Source of the DNA: Ahaetulla prasina
Lineage: Eukaryota; Chordata; Lepidosauria; Squamata; Colubridae
Assembly: GCF_028640845.1 (NCBI RefSeq)
Contig: NC_080540.1
Location: 231,783,794-231,847,793, forward strand
DNA length: 64,000 bases
Reading direction: 5' to 3'
Below the pieces are notes generated by a model, which saw only the letters and a list, made by a program, of their open reading frames with translations, did not search any database and had not been told where the DNA came from. The position numbers and the translations under genes were made by a program. Positions 21,290 to 34,496 of this stretch are shown here, piece after piece (the stretch's first letter is position 1; the number at the start of each line of letters is the position of its first letter).

Positions 21290-21764
21290 ATTTCAAAAAC
21301 CACTCAGAGTGTAGTTCATTCAGATTGCTGGCATTAGCCTGTCAGCCAGTGACAAAGACAATTCTAACAAGAAAAGTTAATGGCGAAAGCTGAATTTGTT
21401 TAACAACGATGAGATTCACTTAATTTCAGTGATTTGATGGCAAAAAAAAAAAAGATTGTAAAAATGGGCACAATTCATTTAACAACTGTTTTACTTAACG
21501 ATGGAAATTGTGGTCCCTATCTGTAGTTGTAAGTCGAGGTCAGTGGTGGGTTTCTACCGGTTTGCCCCAGTTTGGGTGAAGCGGTCGTGGCAGTGGCGGG
21601 AGACTCCACCCACCCACCCAGATATCATCACGGATGCTCTGCGCATGAGCAGAAGCGCAGAAGCGCCACACACAAGTGAAGCAAGCATGCACACATGCAA
21701 GCTCCTGGTTCTGAATCAGTAATGAACGTAAGATGAACCCACTACTGGTCGAGGTCTATCTGTA
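21290..21764 (-). mobile_element. TIR miniature element F, split by a hAT
   Basis: Old minus-strand copy of the family at 2375. The clearest part is 21390-21540, ending ttgtaagtcgaggt, and the terminal ctatctgta continues at 21756-21764 beyond a hAT insertion. The distal half is badly eroded and its left limit is approximate. Confidence 0.6.
21533..21755 (+). mobile_element. ACCGGTT-family hAT miniature element, 207 bp
   Basis: Body 21541-21747, from CAGTGGTGGGTTTCTACC to GAACCCACTACTG, with a perfect 8-bp target duplication gtcgaggt at 21533-21540 and 21748-21755. It splits the terminal repeat of TIR element F, so the order of insertion is clear. Confidence 0.9.
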
Positions 21765-23166
21765 TTCCTGTAACTGTGCCAAAAGCAGATTGAAGGATAG
21801 GCTCTGGATTGTTTTAGCCAAAGAGGGAAATAGATAGCCAATTGTTAAAAGAGCTACAAGTTTGCTGATGGCATAAAACCAAAGAAAAGTTTGGCCAGAT
21901 GCCCTTTATTTGTGGCAAAGATGGTGAACCTGGTGAAGCCCGCCAAAATAGAAAGTAACAGAATCTTTTTTTTTTTGTGCTTAGAATGTCTATGGCAAAA
22001 TATTATAGATTAAGACATCTGCAAGTGTTTATGGCTTTGTGCAGTCTATTTCGTATCTTCATATTTTCAGTGCATGCATGATAAATGATGATGCATGCCT
22101 GTTTCCTTCCATTTTGGTTGCTTTTCAGTTCATTACAGTCATTTTACAGAATTTATTCTCTTTCTGTCATGTTAAGTCAATATCGAGTTCAAACAGAAGA
22201 ACTCAGTATATTGACACTAAGTAAAATAAGAATTTACTTTAAACTGCATAAATATTAAGAATAGCCCAATACTTAGAACTGCCTTTCAAAAGTCTAGGCA
22301 GGGAAAGAGTAAAGAAATTAAATGAGAATATAAGGAAAACAATAGGTTGTTTTAATGTACATACTTTCCCTTTTCTCTCCTGCTGGGCCCATTATTTTGC
22401 AATGGAATTTCTTGAGTAAAGAAAAGATGCTTTCACCACCCATTTAGACCTGATTTCATACTGTGTGACCTTCAAATCCTGATCATTTTACAAAAAGAAC
22501 AACATATTTCAGCTTACATAGGCAATATCATCCAATTTGTTTATTAGGTTTATGTCCGTCCAAATCAAAAAAGATAGTTGGCAGTTTTCTTGTTTTCTAT
22601 AGGGCTTTGCTTGCGTAGAAACGATTCAGTAAAGGTACTTTAGATTATGTGGGATAGTGAATGTAGGACTTCTTTAAAGCAGTTAAAGTTGTGAGTTGTT
22701 TGTTAGGTTCAGGTTTCCTCAGCATCTGAAAACAGATGCTGTTGCTTTAAGGGGTCAGTTCTTTTAAACAGCTGTATTTTAATGCATGTCCTTAAAACAG
22801 TTGTATCGTTGATGTTATTCTTTAAGTCTGTCACACAGACAGCCATAGGCATTACTAGAACTATTAGTTCTACTACTTCCAGCAACTCAGGAACCTAGCA
22901 ACAAGTAAATCACTTTTTATGACTTGTACCGTTCATTTTCTGAACTAAAAGCTCTACTTACTCATACAGTCTGTATTTTTCCTAAACAAATCTTCCTGCA
23001 TTTTGGTCTGCTTTGAATAGGTCTCTCTCATCCTCTATCTTCCATATATGACCATTCTCATAAGTACGTGGTGCCCATGTATTATCACTGTATCATGGCA
23101 ATATGTGAGTTGCCTCGCAGAGAGATGCGGAGAAAGCAAATTTAATAAATAGATCATAATAATAAA
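21765..23166. other. No recognised feature
   Basis: About 1.4 kb of AT-rich unique-looking DNA without a supported feature. Confidence 0.5.
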
Positions 23167-23635
23167 TACCGTATTTTTAGGAGTATAAGACACACTTTTT
23201 TCCCTCCTAAAAGAGGCTGAAAATTAGGGTGAATCTTATACTCCAAATGTAACCCCACAAGTGCCCAAAATGGCAGGAACAACTCCTGCCTTCTCTTACC
23301 CCTTCCGTGCTTTGCATGCTTTAGTCACTGGAGCTCCCTCCAAGAATCAGCTGTGCTTTTGAAGCTGTTTTTCAGCCCCAACGCAAGGGAAGCGATCTTC
23401 CGTGCTTTGCCTGCTTTTCTAATTGCTGTTCCCTTTGACGATCAGCTGTGCTTTAGAAGCTGTTTTTTTTGCCCTAACCAGCCCCAACCTCAAAATCAGG
23501 AGCAAACTAATGTGCTGAAGCTGACCAGGCTAAGGACTAGCCAGATGAATACCTGGTAGGCAGAATTTTTTTTTCCTATTTTCCTCCCCAAAAACTAAGG
23601 TGTGTCTTATATTCCAGTGCCTCTTATACGTGTAT
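23167..23635 (+). mobile_element. ACCGTATTTT-family TIR element relic
   Basis: Starts taccgtatttttaggagtat, with subterminal gaatcttatactccaa and a right end gtgtcttatattccag at 23600-23616. This matches the amniote miniature family whose ends read as GTATAAGAC repeats. The right terminus is eroded. A fragment of a similar end lies at 44630-44660. Confidence 0.6.
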
Positions 23636-23639
23636 GTCA

Positions 23640-26319
23640 AAGATAACATTTTGTCATTAACATGGCTGCATGCATTAATGCCAGATAGTTATACAAGTCT
23701 GACATATATTAGGAAATAAACTGTGTATGTTTAAGAGTCATCTGAAACCTGTAAAATGATATGGCTGCTTTAAAGAGGCTCTATGTTCAAATGTCCACAT
23801 ATTCAAAAGCCTGTCTCTTGAATTCTTTGGAAAGCATGCACAGCCTTATTTTCCAATGCTAAGTAGCAAACTTTAGGAGTTGCTTGGTACACTCTTTCTG
23901 CTCTAGATATTTACTTTATTACTTGTTTCCAGTTTACATTCATTGTGTCTGGGAGGTGTTTCAAGGCAACCAGGTTGCTGAGATAGTTTCAAAACACAAG
24001 AAAATCCACAGGGAGAGGCTAGAAAAGTTAATGTTACAGCCGTGAACTCACAAACAAAACTTTTATGAGTGTTTTGGATGCCCAGTTTCAAGAGATGATC
24101 AAGAAGAATGAAACAGAAAAAAGTTGGAGAACGTGTGGTTTTTTTCCCATCTCCTCAAATGCCTTTTATAGTTTATTTATTTGTGTCCCACTTGTATTAT
24201 TTTTACAAATAACTTAAGGTGATGAACATACTCGATGTACTGTCTTTGTCCTATTTTTCTCACAACAATAATGCTGATAGGTGAGTTGGGCTGTTCCAAA
24301 GCAATCCTGAGATTCTTGTTTTTAAAAAATATTATAACCAATGTCCCGTCATTTTTTCTCTTGAGGTCTCTACTTCCATTCTAGAATTGTTGTAAAATCA
24401 GCCTTAACCTATATACTGGGCAATTGGAGGGATCAACACTGATGCTTCTAAAGACTATGGTAAACACTAAGTAGCCCAGTTCTGCACAACTTAACAGACT
24501 TGGAATATATGATCAGCATCTCTTAATTGCTGATGCTACTGCTGATAACATTTTCTTTTATATACTGCTGCTGAGTTCCACCTTTCACGCACTGGTCTTT
24601 TCATACCTAACTCCCCTGCCACACTCATTCTACTTTTTGTTTTGGGTTTTGCTGTTTTAGCATATTTAAAATGTTTTAGGAATCAACTATGTTTGGACCG
24701 TATTTAAACTGTAAGATAGCTACAGCTAAGTAAGGGAATACATTCAAAATGACAGCATTCGTAACTATTATATACCTTGTCCATAGGCTAAATTGTTTGA
24801 AAAACACATGACTTAGGGAGAGAACAATTGTTATTATGTATTATTTGGAATTAACAAGTATTGCACACTGTTTTTTTATCAAGCTGCATTTGTGTGAACG
24901 AAATATAAAATTCTATTTGGCAATAGGAGCCTTACTGAGTGTTGTAACTTTCCCCTGACAACTAAAATCAGCGTTCTCTTGCCAATTGCAAATATGTTGT
25001 AATTATAGACACAATTCACATGAACAAAAAATACAGTTCAGTGGTATGTTTTATATTGTGAGAGTTTTCACAACTTCTCATTTGGAGCAAATTTGTGTTG
25101 AAAACCAAGATGTAAACTACCATAAGTGAGTAATACCCATTTTCTGTATTTTTCTACAGAACCTGGTGGTATATCTAGAGATTTTCAAAACATATGATTT
25201 GTTCCAAAAATACGTACTATTGAAGATTAGTAATTAGTAGAAAAAGTAGAAAAGTAGAAAAAATTAGAGATGGGCTAGTAAATTACAGTAGGGCTATAGT
25301 AGCAACTAGATAATCTCAAAAAGAAGATTATGATGAATGCCTGAATCTTAATGGAGTCTCTAATGAAATGGAAAGGAAGTAACTGCATTCATTGTTGGCT
25401 GGATTTTTCTTGTTGTGTGTTTAGACCTAAGAGTGTGTTTGAAACTCAGTCTTATTACCATGGAGCAGGTAGAAAACACTTCACATTTTATATGGAAGGA
25501 TTTTTTTTAAAAAAACTAATTCTATATAACATTATGACAAACCTACCAATAAACAGTATGCTTCCTTTCAAGGTACAGTTGTAATGTAAAGTCCATGAAA
25601 GTTGGTAGATGTTGACTATTCCCCTTGAAAAATCTGCTTCTATCTTTTTAATATCTCATTAAAATTTTGGTTCATTGAAAGACAGGAAGAGTCCTGCTTC
25701 ACCTTTGTAATTTTAAGTTATGATGATTTTAGGCAACCTAGTCAAACACAAATATAGATCGGCTTGGTCTTAAATGAACTAACTGAACTAATCAAACCAA
25801 TTGAAGTTGATGTTTCAGTTGGTTTAACATGCAAACTAAGTTCATAAATCAAAGATAAATTTGCTAAAGTCACCCTGAAAGGGTGTTGATTTATTAGTTG
25901 AGCATTTCCCACAACTACAAATTATGCAGCTTTAATTTCAGCATGAGATCAGGCTGCTCCAGAACTTGTGGGCTTTTCAAGGCACAGTTGGAGAAAATGG
26001 GTTGCACTCTTCTGTTATTTAAAGTTAGTCTGGATAAACACCAAGAACTGTGTTGTAGAAGTAGAATTTATAGTCATTGATACCAGTGCCAAATAAAAAT
26101 AGCGCAACTAAAGAAAATAAAGTACGTCTTATTTCTATTCACAACTAACTAACAGAAAGAGTTGAAAGGGAAATATAACGACTATGATTCAGGGGTGTAC
26201 ATGTATAGAATGAACTAAAACAATCCAGGGACTTTTGCTAATCTAATCAATACTTTGCCTGTTTTATTATGGGTGGTATGTAAAAATCTGGCAGAGTTTT
26301 GATTGCCCCATCAGGGGTG
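23640..26319. other. Long featureless stretch (2.7 kb)
   Basis: AT-rich DNA with no supported gene, RNA or repeat. Short open frames (up to 77 codons) show no motif. Confidence 0.5.
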
Positions 26320-26730
26320 CCATATTGATTTCTTTGACAACTGCTGAACATGGGATACCACAAAACTCAGTTGTATCCTTATTAAACAGCTTTAAGAAAC
26401 TGCTGGGAGAGGTTATCCAACTATTCACAGCAAAAGGCTTCAATATGCCAATGACACTATGTTATACATCATCATTCTTGGCCAAAATAGAGATGCTGCA
26501 GAAGGTGCAAGCTGGTGCATGTAAAATTAAGAACCTGGATTGATAGATTAATGCTCAAATAATCCTGAAATGGAATTACTCCCCATTATTAAACATCTAG
26601 GAATATAAGATCAAGTGGTAGCTTTTGATGTGGTTACATTCCCGTTGAAGGAACTGGTCTGTGCCTTAAAGATCACTTTGGACTCACATTTCTTGCTGGA
26701 ACAACATGCAGAAATGAAGCCGGGGGATAT
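26320..26730 (+). pseudogene. Old L2/CR1-like reverse-transcriptase relic
   Basis: The plus strand still shows the palm region of a LINE RT: GIPQNSVVS (for the GVPQGS-V motif), FKKLLGEVIQLF, and a catalytic box reading Tyr-Ala-Asn-Asp (YADD with one substitution) near 26444-26455. Frameshifts and stops break it throughout. The sequence at 26640-26720 fits the downstream LGV-type region. It is inactive and much older than the LINE at 38.5 kb. Confidence 0.55.
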
Positions 26731-26786
26731 TTGCTAAACCCTGTGGGTAAAATCAAATGTAATGGTGGGTGGGAATAACCTTAAGA

Positions 26787-26907
26787 CAGGGGTCTCCAAT
26801 CTTGGTCCCTTTAAGACTTGTGGACTTCAACTCCCAGAGTCCCTCAGCCAGCAAAGCTGGAAGTTGAAGTCCACAAGTCTTAAAGTTGCCAAGATTGGAG
26901 ACCCTTG
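26787..26907. mobile_element. Palindromic hAT-like miniature element
   Basis: CAGGGGTCTCCAATCTTGG at the left and CCAAGATTGGAGACCCTTG at the right; arms share ttaagacttgtggacttcaa and its complement. No matching flanking 8-mers. Confidence 0.75.
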
Positions 26908-26909
26908 CT

Positions 26910-27284
26910 ATAGAGGATTGTGAGTTTATTAGTATGATTTAGTGGGTTAGGGATTTTCTTTCTTTCTTTCACTGTGAGTTATTGAGGTGTATTGTGTTGT
27001 GGGGGGGTGCACTAAGGGAGGCTCAGCCAATCTCATTGTACACATGTTGTGTATTGACAATAAAGGTTTGAAATTGAAGTTGGGTGGAATATAAAAGCAG
27101 CAGTATTTTTCTCCTCTAATGTCTAATCAAACATCGTCACTATCAGCGTCTGAAATATATAATTATTCTGCCATCAAACCTCACCAGTTTTCTGAGGTTT
27201 CTCACTCTGCCTCTAAGTTCAGCCATTAGAAACAACTTAAAGTAGAATTAATACAATTAGGAGGGACTGGGATGTTTTTCAGTT
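26910..27284. other. Possible old retroelement tail
   Basis: ctcattgtacacatgttgtg followed by tattgacaataaagg (27034-27068) looks like a retroposon 3' end with a polyadenylation signal. The family is not identified and the rest is featureless. Confidence 0.3.
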
Positions 27285-27840
27285 ACTTCCTAGCCGTGTG
27301 TATTTAAAACATTCGCTCCGCAATTCGTCTGCTAGTTAGAATTTCAAGGTGTTCTGCATCTCCCTGGGAACCAGTTTTGTGACTTATTGTTCGGAATAGT
27401 TAGCCACTCTGTTCCATTAGCTCTAGCTACGGAAGGAGTGTTTTGCTGGCTTAGAAATAATTATGCTGAATATTCACCATTTTCTTGGAGGGTTAATTGG
27501 GAAAAATGAAATAGTGTTTTGTGCAACAGCAGTTATTAAACTGAGAGTATGTTGCAGTTAGAGTCTCATTTCAGATCAGCAAAATGATACTTTGTGCAAT
27601 CGTGGCTCTCAGCAGTGGGGTTTTGTCCTTTAATGATGGAGCTGCAAAAGGACAAGGGGAAAGCATTTTACGGATTAGAGTCAACTGTAGCGTGGAATTC
27701 TTTTGGCCTTCTTCTTGGCCCAAGTCGGCCATGACTGAAAATGAACCGCCAAGTCGGACAAACCTCACGTCCTCCAGGCAAATGACTTTTGATTGTTCTG
27801 CTCATAAGAGACTGTGGCCTATATGAAGCCGAGAAATTTT
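27285..27840. other. Candidate conserved non-coding block
   Basis: Repeat-free, moderate GC, with homeobox-like ATTA/TAAT words (for example aaataattatgctgaat at 27458) and no simple repeats, unlike its surroundings. No ORF over 80 codons shows a protein signature. The call rests only on texture; an alignment would decide it. Confidence 0.25.
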
Positions 27841-28291
27841 AAATGTCCCCTGGTCCTACTAAGCAGATTGTTACTCTGGGTCATGAATGAAATACCTGGC
27901 CAATGCAATGTGATAAATGCTGAGAATCACAAAATGGCAGATGAATAAACACCAGATTGCCCTTCGATGCAAAGCAATATAAAATAATACTAAGGGAAAA
28001 AAAAAACAACCGCAGAACAAATGGCACTAGACTTAATTGAGGTAGGACATCAAAATGAAACCCATAGGTAACCACGAATATGTTGAGGAGATCTGCCGAT
28101 CTGATAAATCTCATAATGCTTTTCTAACAGAAAAATTGCTGAGTGAGTTTTATACATATTGCGGGTATCTGTGTATAATGTTGAACAGCCTATTGCAGCT
28201 GATTTCTTGTTTTGTGTTTTGCAGATGAGTGTGAGGAGCAGGAGAAGTAAAAAAATATTAATTGCTGTCATCTACAATAGTTCATCTAGGG

Positions 28292-28386
28292 CAGAGATGG
28301 CAACTTTTAGACTTAAAACTCCAACATCCAGAATTCTGTTAATTGAAATCCACAGGTCTTAAAGTTTCCATGGTTGGATGCCCCTG
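28292..28386. mobile_element. Palindromic hAT-like miniature element, old
   Basis: From CAGAGATGGCAAC to GGTTGGATGCCCCTG; flanks atctaggg and atttaagg match at 6 of 8. Same family as 11306. Confidence 0.6.
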
Positions 28387-28394
28387 ATTTAAGG

Positions 28395-28897
28395 TGTCTT
28401 TCCCACACAGTAAAAACAGATGTTATATGAGATATATTTGCAAGTCAAATCTGTTTTACTTCCAACATTTTCTCACAGTTTCTGAAGATAATATCTACCT
28501 GTCAGATCTTCTGGAAGTTTCCCCACCCTTGTAATAAATCACAAGGAGTCTATACTGTATTCTATCATAGCTTTATATTCTTCTATTGATATCTCCAAAT
28601 GATCGTTCCACAATCATAGTTATGTGGACTGTCCTATTCATATTTGTACTCCATCCATTTGCTATTAGGGAGTTAGACTCGAAGTCACTGCTTTTAACTT
28701 TCTCCAATATGAAGTAGAAATGTTATATTTAAAAGGCCAATTCCAAATTGCTTGATTTATTAGAAATCAGTCCTTTTGTTTTAAAAACAAAACCCAGCTC
28801 TACACTCCAAGCAAATGCATAATTATGGCATTGTAAAAACCCTTCATTAACATTTGAAAAGAACAATTAGATAAAAAACAAACCTAAACATTTAAGG

Positions 28898-28901
<4 letters not shown>
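28395..28901. other. No recognised feature
   Basis: AT-rich spacer DNA. Confidence 0.4.

Positions 28902-28933
<32 letters not shown>
28902..28933. repeat. (GT)n microsatellite
   Basis: Sixteen GT units. Confidence 0.95.
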
Positions 28934-28936
<3 letters not shown>

Positions 28937-29451
28937 ATATATATTTTTTTCAAAATACAAATTACACCCCAACATTGACCAAACTCCTAAATACATTCAA
29001 AAATGCATAATTAAAATCTGGTATGTTCGTTTAAGGAAAAAATGGCAAAAGATAAAGAGAAAAAAAGAAAAAGATTACATAACCCAAACAGATTACGAAA
29101 AAATAAATAAAAACAAAAGATTAAAATAACTTACCTAATGACCGGCTATCACCTTTTTTTGTCTTTTGACAGTCTTCTGAAAACTTGGTTAGGAGTCTCA
29201 GGTCTTGGGTTAGGGCATTAGTAGGATAATCATTTGTCATTTTTTGCTGTTTGGTCTCCGTGGTCAGTTACTTTATTTTTCTTGAAACATTTTAGTGTTC
29301 TTTTAATTTCTTATTTGTAAGCCAGAGTCATTGAGAAATTAGGAAACCTTGAAATTAAAATAATAAATAAATATTAAATTGGAATTGAAATGAAATTAAA
29401 ATGCCCACAGAGACTGAGCAATATTGGACTATCATATCATGATGTCAAGTT
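28934..29451. other. A-rich region, possible old LINE 3' portion
   Basis: Very A-rich on the plus strand at 28940-29130, resembling LINE 3' sequence in reverse, but nothing diagnostic. Confidence 0.3.
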
Positions 29452-29823
29452 TTTTCCCCGCAGGCCATCACTCTGCTAAGCAAATAATTCCCTCAACACT
29501 GTCAAACTAGTTACTAAGTCTGCATTAATCTTCTCATCATTCCCATCACCCATCTCCTCCCACTTATGACTGTATAACTGTAATTTTGTTGCTTGTATTC
29601 TTACAATTTATACTGATATTGATTGGTTCCTGATTGCTTATTTGTACCCTATGACTATTATTAAGTGTTGTACCTTAGAATTCTTGAACGTATCTTTTCT
29701 TTTATGTACACTGAGAGCATATGCACCAAGACAAATTCCTTGTGTGTCCAATCACATTTGGTCAATAAAAATTCAATTCAATTCTATTCTATTCTATTCT
29801 ATTCTATTCTATTCTATTCTATA
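29452..29823 (+). mobile_element. CR1/L3/Rex1-like LINE 3' end, copy 5
   Basis: Begins in the last codons of the LINE (aggccatcactctgctaa) and continues through the 3' UTR to caataaaaattcaattcaat and (ATTCT)n at 29785-29822. Only the 3' UTR survives. Confidence 0.85.
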
Positions 29824-30359
29824 TTCCTTCATTCATTTGTGTTTATGGATGATTCACGTATATTCAGAAACAAAAGCATATCAACAGACATACTCAGTAT
29901 AGAATAGTTTCAGCTTTTTTGTCAGTGGAACAAAACTTAGTATCATCTTCAGTGCATTATGTCCTTCTTCTCAATATATATATTTGAAAGAATTCTACTT
30001 TTTGCCTAGCCTTTCCAAGATGTCTAGTTTCTAAATAACATTTTTACTATAGGAGACTGACAAATGTCACCTTAAACACAGTTAAGGATCTAATACATGT
30101 TATAATGTATATCTCAGACTGAATATGATAAGATTCATATTTGACTTTAATCATTATTGAATACTGTATTCATTATTGAATACTGGTAGTTTTTTTTTTA
30201 TAAAAAAGGTTAAAACTAATGTTTGTAAAGATGTATAGCTTTTCCTTTAGATTTGCTTTAGTTCAATATCTATATTTTATTGATTTTTAGCTCTTACCTG
30301 TGTAAGGGTCAGGAGACCACATGCAGGAAAACATAATCTTCACTTAATGGACATCACTG
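29824..30359. other. No recognised feature
   Basis: AT-rich DNA, nothing supported. Confidence 0.4.
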
Positions 30360-30565
30360 TCAAGGAAATATAACAACTGGATTAGATTTTAAAGTTATGG
30401 GTTTTAAGGGGTTTTTATTATTTATACTATTTTAAATTTGGGCAATAGAATAAGTTTTTTAATTGTTGTTTTTTAATCTGTATTTATATGTATTTTAACT
30501 GCCTGTGAACCGCCCTAAGTCCTTAGGGAGATAGGGCGGTATATAAATTTGAAAAATAAATAAAT
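30360..30565 (+). mobile_element. L2-like LINE 3' UTR fragment
   Basis: Ends in gaaccgccctaagtcctta, gggagatagggcggtatata and an (AAAT) tail. The CCGCCCT/AGGGCGG hairpin is the same as in the longer copy at 43090-43130. Confidence 0.75.
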
Positions 30566-31835
30566 GAAAATAAAAAACTGTGGTTCTTTTAAATGGTGTA
30601 GTATTAGAATGCTGGATTACCTCACCAAGGAGATAGCTGGCAAGTGAGGTTGTACAGAAAGTACAACCAAATTCCACTGAATTGTATTATGTCCAATTAT
30701 GACATAAATAAATAAATAAATCTCTCCACATGATAAAGAGAGCCTCATTCAGACAAGCAATCACACTAGTTACTGAAATCATGCAGTGAAGCATGTTCCT
30801 GAGTAAAATTTGCCCTTAAATTGCCAAAAATTGAAAATGGGACCATCAAAGAATATTCCATTATTATTTTGTGCAGCGGTATATATATCACCTCTGTTAA
30901 CACTGATTATTGGGCAAAAAAGGAAAACAGCATTCTCAGTGAAGGGAACCATTATTCTGAATTAATAAGGCTACTTTCATATTGTTCAGTTTTGTTTTAT
31001 TCTCATTTTATTATTCTTAATGTCCATTATTTGTTGGTTTCACTGTTTTTTTTTGTTTTGTTTAAAAAAGCTCTCACATAAAAGCTGACTTGGTTCACGT
31101 GTGCATTAAAAGCTACCCTTTTAGAACACGGTCTCGCGCCTCTGTCAAAAGTATTATTTAATCCACAGTTATGTAAGCAAGTAGGAGTGCTGTTAGCTAG
31201 TCTGAAGCCAAGGAGAAATACAAAGAAAATAAGTAAGGTATCTCTCCCTCTTCCTCTCTTTTCCACTTTTGAGATGGGAGATACTTTGCCAGCACTTTAA
31301 TATTATCTAGATGATGAGTGCTGAAAAACATGTCTGGCAATATAGTGGCAGAGTGAATGTGATGGGGCAATTTTTTGATCTACAGTTCCAGCTTCTAATC
31401 ACAGTCATTTTATCCAGGACTCTGGGATCACAATCCATGAGGAAAGAACATTGAAACAAATATTTTTCAGGGCCACATCAATACAAACGTGAGGAATTGG
31501 TCTCATCTGCATTTTCATCTGAACCAGTTTTGCATTTTGAACCAATGTGTAAGTATACACAGTGAATTCACGTGGACTGAATATAAAAGTATGAAAAACA
31601 CATGCAGAGAGCCTGAATAGGAATCCAACATCAAGCAAGTATAGGATGGAAGAGAGAATGGATCAAAGAAAGGGAAACAAAAATCATAAACGTTTTGGTT
31701 GGATGTAGCTGATATCCCCAGAAAGTGAGAGTGGTGAAGTTTAAAGTTAAAGAACAAAAGGTTATGTATGAAGCGCATGGGCAAAGTCAGAATGAACGAA
31801 GGCAAATGGATTGTGAGGCATTGAGAATTTTGAGC
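30566..31835. other. No recognised feature
   Basis: About 1.3 kb without supported features. Confidence 0.45.
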
Positions 31836-32199
31836 CCAACATTTCTGTTGCTAAGTGAGACATTTCTTCGGTGAGGTTTGCCCCATTTTACGACCCTGCT
31901 TAACATAGTTGCTAAGTGAATCACTGTAGGTATTAAATTAGTAACACAGTTGTTAAGTGAATCTGGCTTCCACAGTGACTTTGTGTGTCAGAAGGTCGCA
32001 AAATGGAATCACATGATCCCAGGGCACTGCACCCGTCATAAATACATGCCAGTTGCCAAGATCTGAATTTTGATCATGCGATTGTGGAGATGGCGCAATG
32101 GTCGTAAGTGTGAAACATGATCATAAGTCACTTTTTTCACTGCCATTGAAACTTGGAACTGTCACTAAATGAACCGTTGTAAGTTGAGGACTACCTGTA
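31836..32199 (+). mobile_element. TIR miniature element C
   Basis: Nearly complete body, left terminus eroded, right end agttgaggactacctgta. Only about 100 bp separates it from element D in the same orientation. Confidence 0.8.
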
Positions 32200-32298
32200 T
32201 TAATGAAAAGCAGATTTAATATGATTTATTTTTCTTTCTGCTTATGTCCTTATTTCTTCTGCTTACCAGTTCTCACTCCTTTTTGATGCTGTGTGTAT

Positions 32299-32663
32299 TA
32301 CAGGTAGTCTTGGACTTTTAACCACAATTGAGGCCAAAATTTCTGCTGCTAAGCAAGGCAGTTGTTAAAGTGAGTTTTTAACCCAATTTTATGACCTTTT
32401 CTGCCATGGCTGTTAAATGAATCATGTGATTAATGTGGCTTCCCCCATTGACTTTGCTTGAGAGAAGCCAGCTAGGAAGGTTACAAATGGAGATGACATA
32501 ACAGTAAAACTGTCATAAATGCACGCATAAATTTTGATCACGTGACCTTTGAGATGCTACAATGGTGGTAAGTGTGAAAACAGGTCATAAGTCACTTTTT
32601 TTCAGTGCCATTGTATCTTCAAACAGCCATTAAACAAATGATTGTAAGTTGAGGACTGTTTAT
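32299..32663 (+). mobile_element. TIR miniature element D
   Basis: Left end tacaggtagtcttggac, right end agttgaggactgtttata. Internal landmarks ccacaattgaggccaaaa and gcttcccccattgac are present. Confidence 0.8.
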
Positions 32664-34490
32664 ACTCACCCCCAAAAGGAATAAGGTGATGGGTATCTAG
32701 GTATGTACAGTATACACCATTGGGAAGTTTGTTGTCTTCATAAAAAAAATGCCACAAAAGAAGAGACCAGGGATCTTCTTTCCACAAAAGATCACTACTT
32801 TAAAAAAAATTGGCAGATTTTTAAAAAGAAGGGTCACTCTGTGCGTCATTGATCTGATAATTGCTCACTAAGCAACAGGATAAACGTATTTCTCCTGGAA
32901 AGACATATGTAGTTTTTCAGCGTACTGAAATGCAACTTGATCTCATAAGGGTCCAATCATGTCAAAATGTGAAGCTATCAACAATTTTCTTTTTAAAAAA
33001 TAAAAAATATGAAATGTTCCTTAACTAATCTGTCTGAAAGTCACACCAATTTATCTTTGTAGAGGCTTCATTATTAATCTTTCCAATATTACCAAATTCA
33101 AATTAAATGGGGTTATAGGTGTGGAATAGTCATTGGTTGATTTCCTTGACTTTTTCTGAAGAAAAAATATCCGAAATTTGAAATCAGAATTAAAATTTGA
33201 AGCCTGAACCAGTAAAGCAAGCTGTTTCTGAACTGCCAGAACAGTGCATGAAATGAATATTATGACTTTGTACATACTTCACTACAAACATAGTAAGGAA
33301 AAACTCAGGTGATCTTTAAATAGTCTAAAACTATGTTTCCTTAGCAATATTTTTTCTTCATATTTTAACTTCACCTGCAAGACTTTCTATGCAGAGTTAC
33401 TGCTGTCAATTTCTCCCGTCTCATAATTTCTTCCTTTTTATGCATTTTAAGTATGTACAAAAAAAAAAATCCTGCTACATATTCAAGCATGGTACAGAAT
33501 TAAAATGTCATCAATAGCACTGTCTTGAACAATGACTAGAGGGGGCATTTAATAAGAAGGAATATATTTTACTTCAAAGAGTAACTTCTATTGAAGTGTG
33601 GTTGGGAAAGAGAAGCAGAAAGATTAAATGATTAACATTTTCTTATATTTTAAGGACTTAAATGTGGTTTTCCTAGGAGAGTAGCATTTGCTAGATCCTA
33701 TGGTCCATTCCAAGTTGAAAGAGAGCAAATCCCTGAGCTTCAAACTTGAAATGTCATCTTAATTTCATCAATAAATGTATGGAATCGTCTTGAACCAGCA
33801 GTCCTAGAAGATTCTAAAAGGTAAGTAACAAGTCCTATGCAGGCAGCTTGCAAATTTATTTATAAAATTAGAGGAATTTTTAATGGATGCTACTCCGAAC
33901 AAGAAAATAAGGATTTCCATCAGCCTCTTGTTTGTTAAACTAAAATAAAGGTAGAAATGCATGCTAACAACATATGACATCCCAATGAACAGATAGGTTC
34001 AAAACATGCATAAACCATTGTTTGAATTATGTACTATAATTTCAAATATCATATGCAGCAGAGAATACAAAGTTTATTTGTATTCATAGCCCAAGTTCAG
34101 ACACAGAATACAGTTTTCTTTACTTTGGATACATAATCTACATCTTCAAGTGTGAGAGATCATCTTTCTATCTCATAAACATGGTCACATACTCAGGTCT
34201 CTACCCACACCTGCTGAAGAAAAATTAGATTTCTTTTAAAATTAAGACACAATTTGCTGGATGGAGACAAAAAAAACCCAAAGCTGTTCTATCTCCCTCC
34301 CCTCCAGCCCCCGATAAGCGGCTGCAATCTCCAGGAAACTCGGAAGAAGTCCAGATCAATTGGAGCAGAGGAAAATTCCTACGTATGTAGGAAGAGGCAG
34401 TCATGTCTAACCTGGATTCTGTGTTAGGCTGTTTTTGGAATGGTGCTAATTGTCTTTAGCTGCTTGTTTAAATTATCTTGTTTAAATTAT
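32664..34490. other. Long featureless stretch (1.8 kb)
   Basis: AT-rich unique-looking DNA; no supported gene or repeat. Confidence 0.45.
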
Positions 34491-34496
34491 TGTTTA

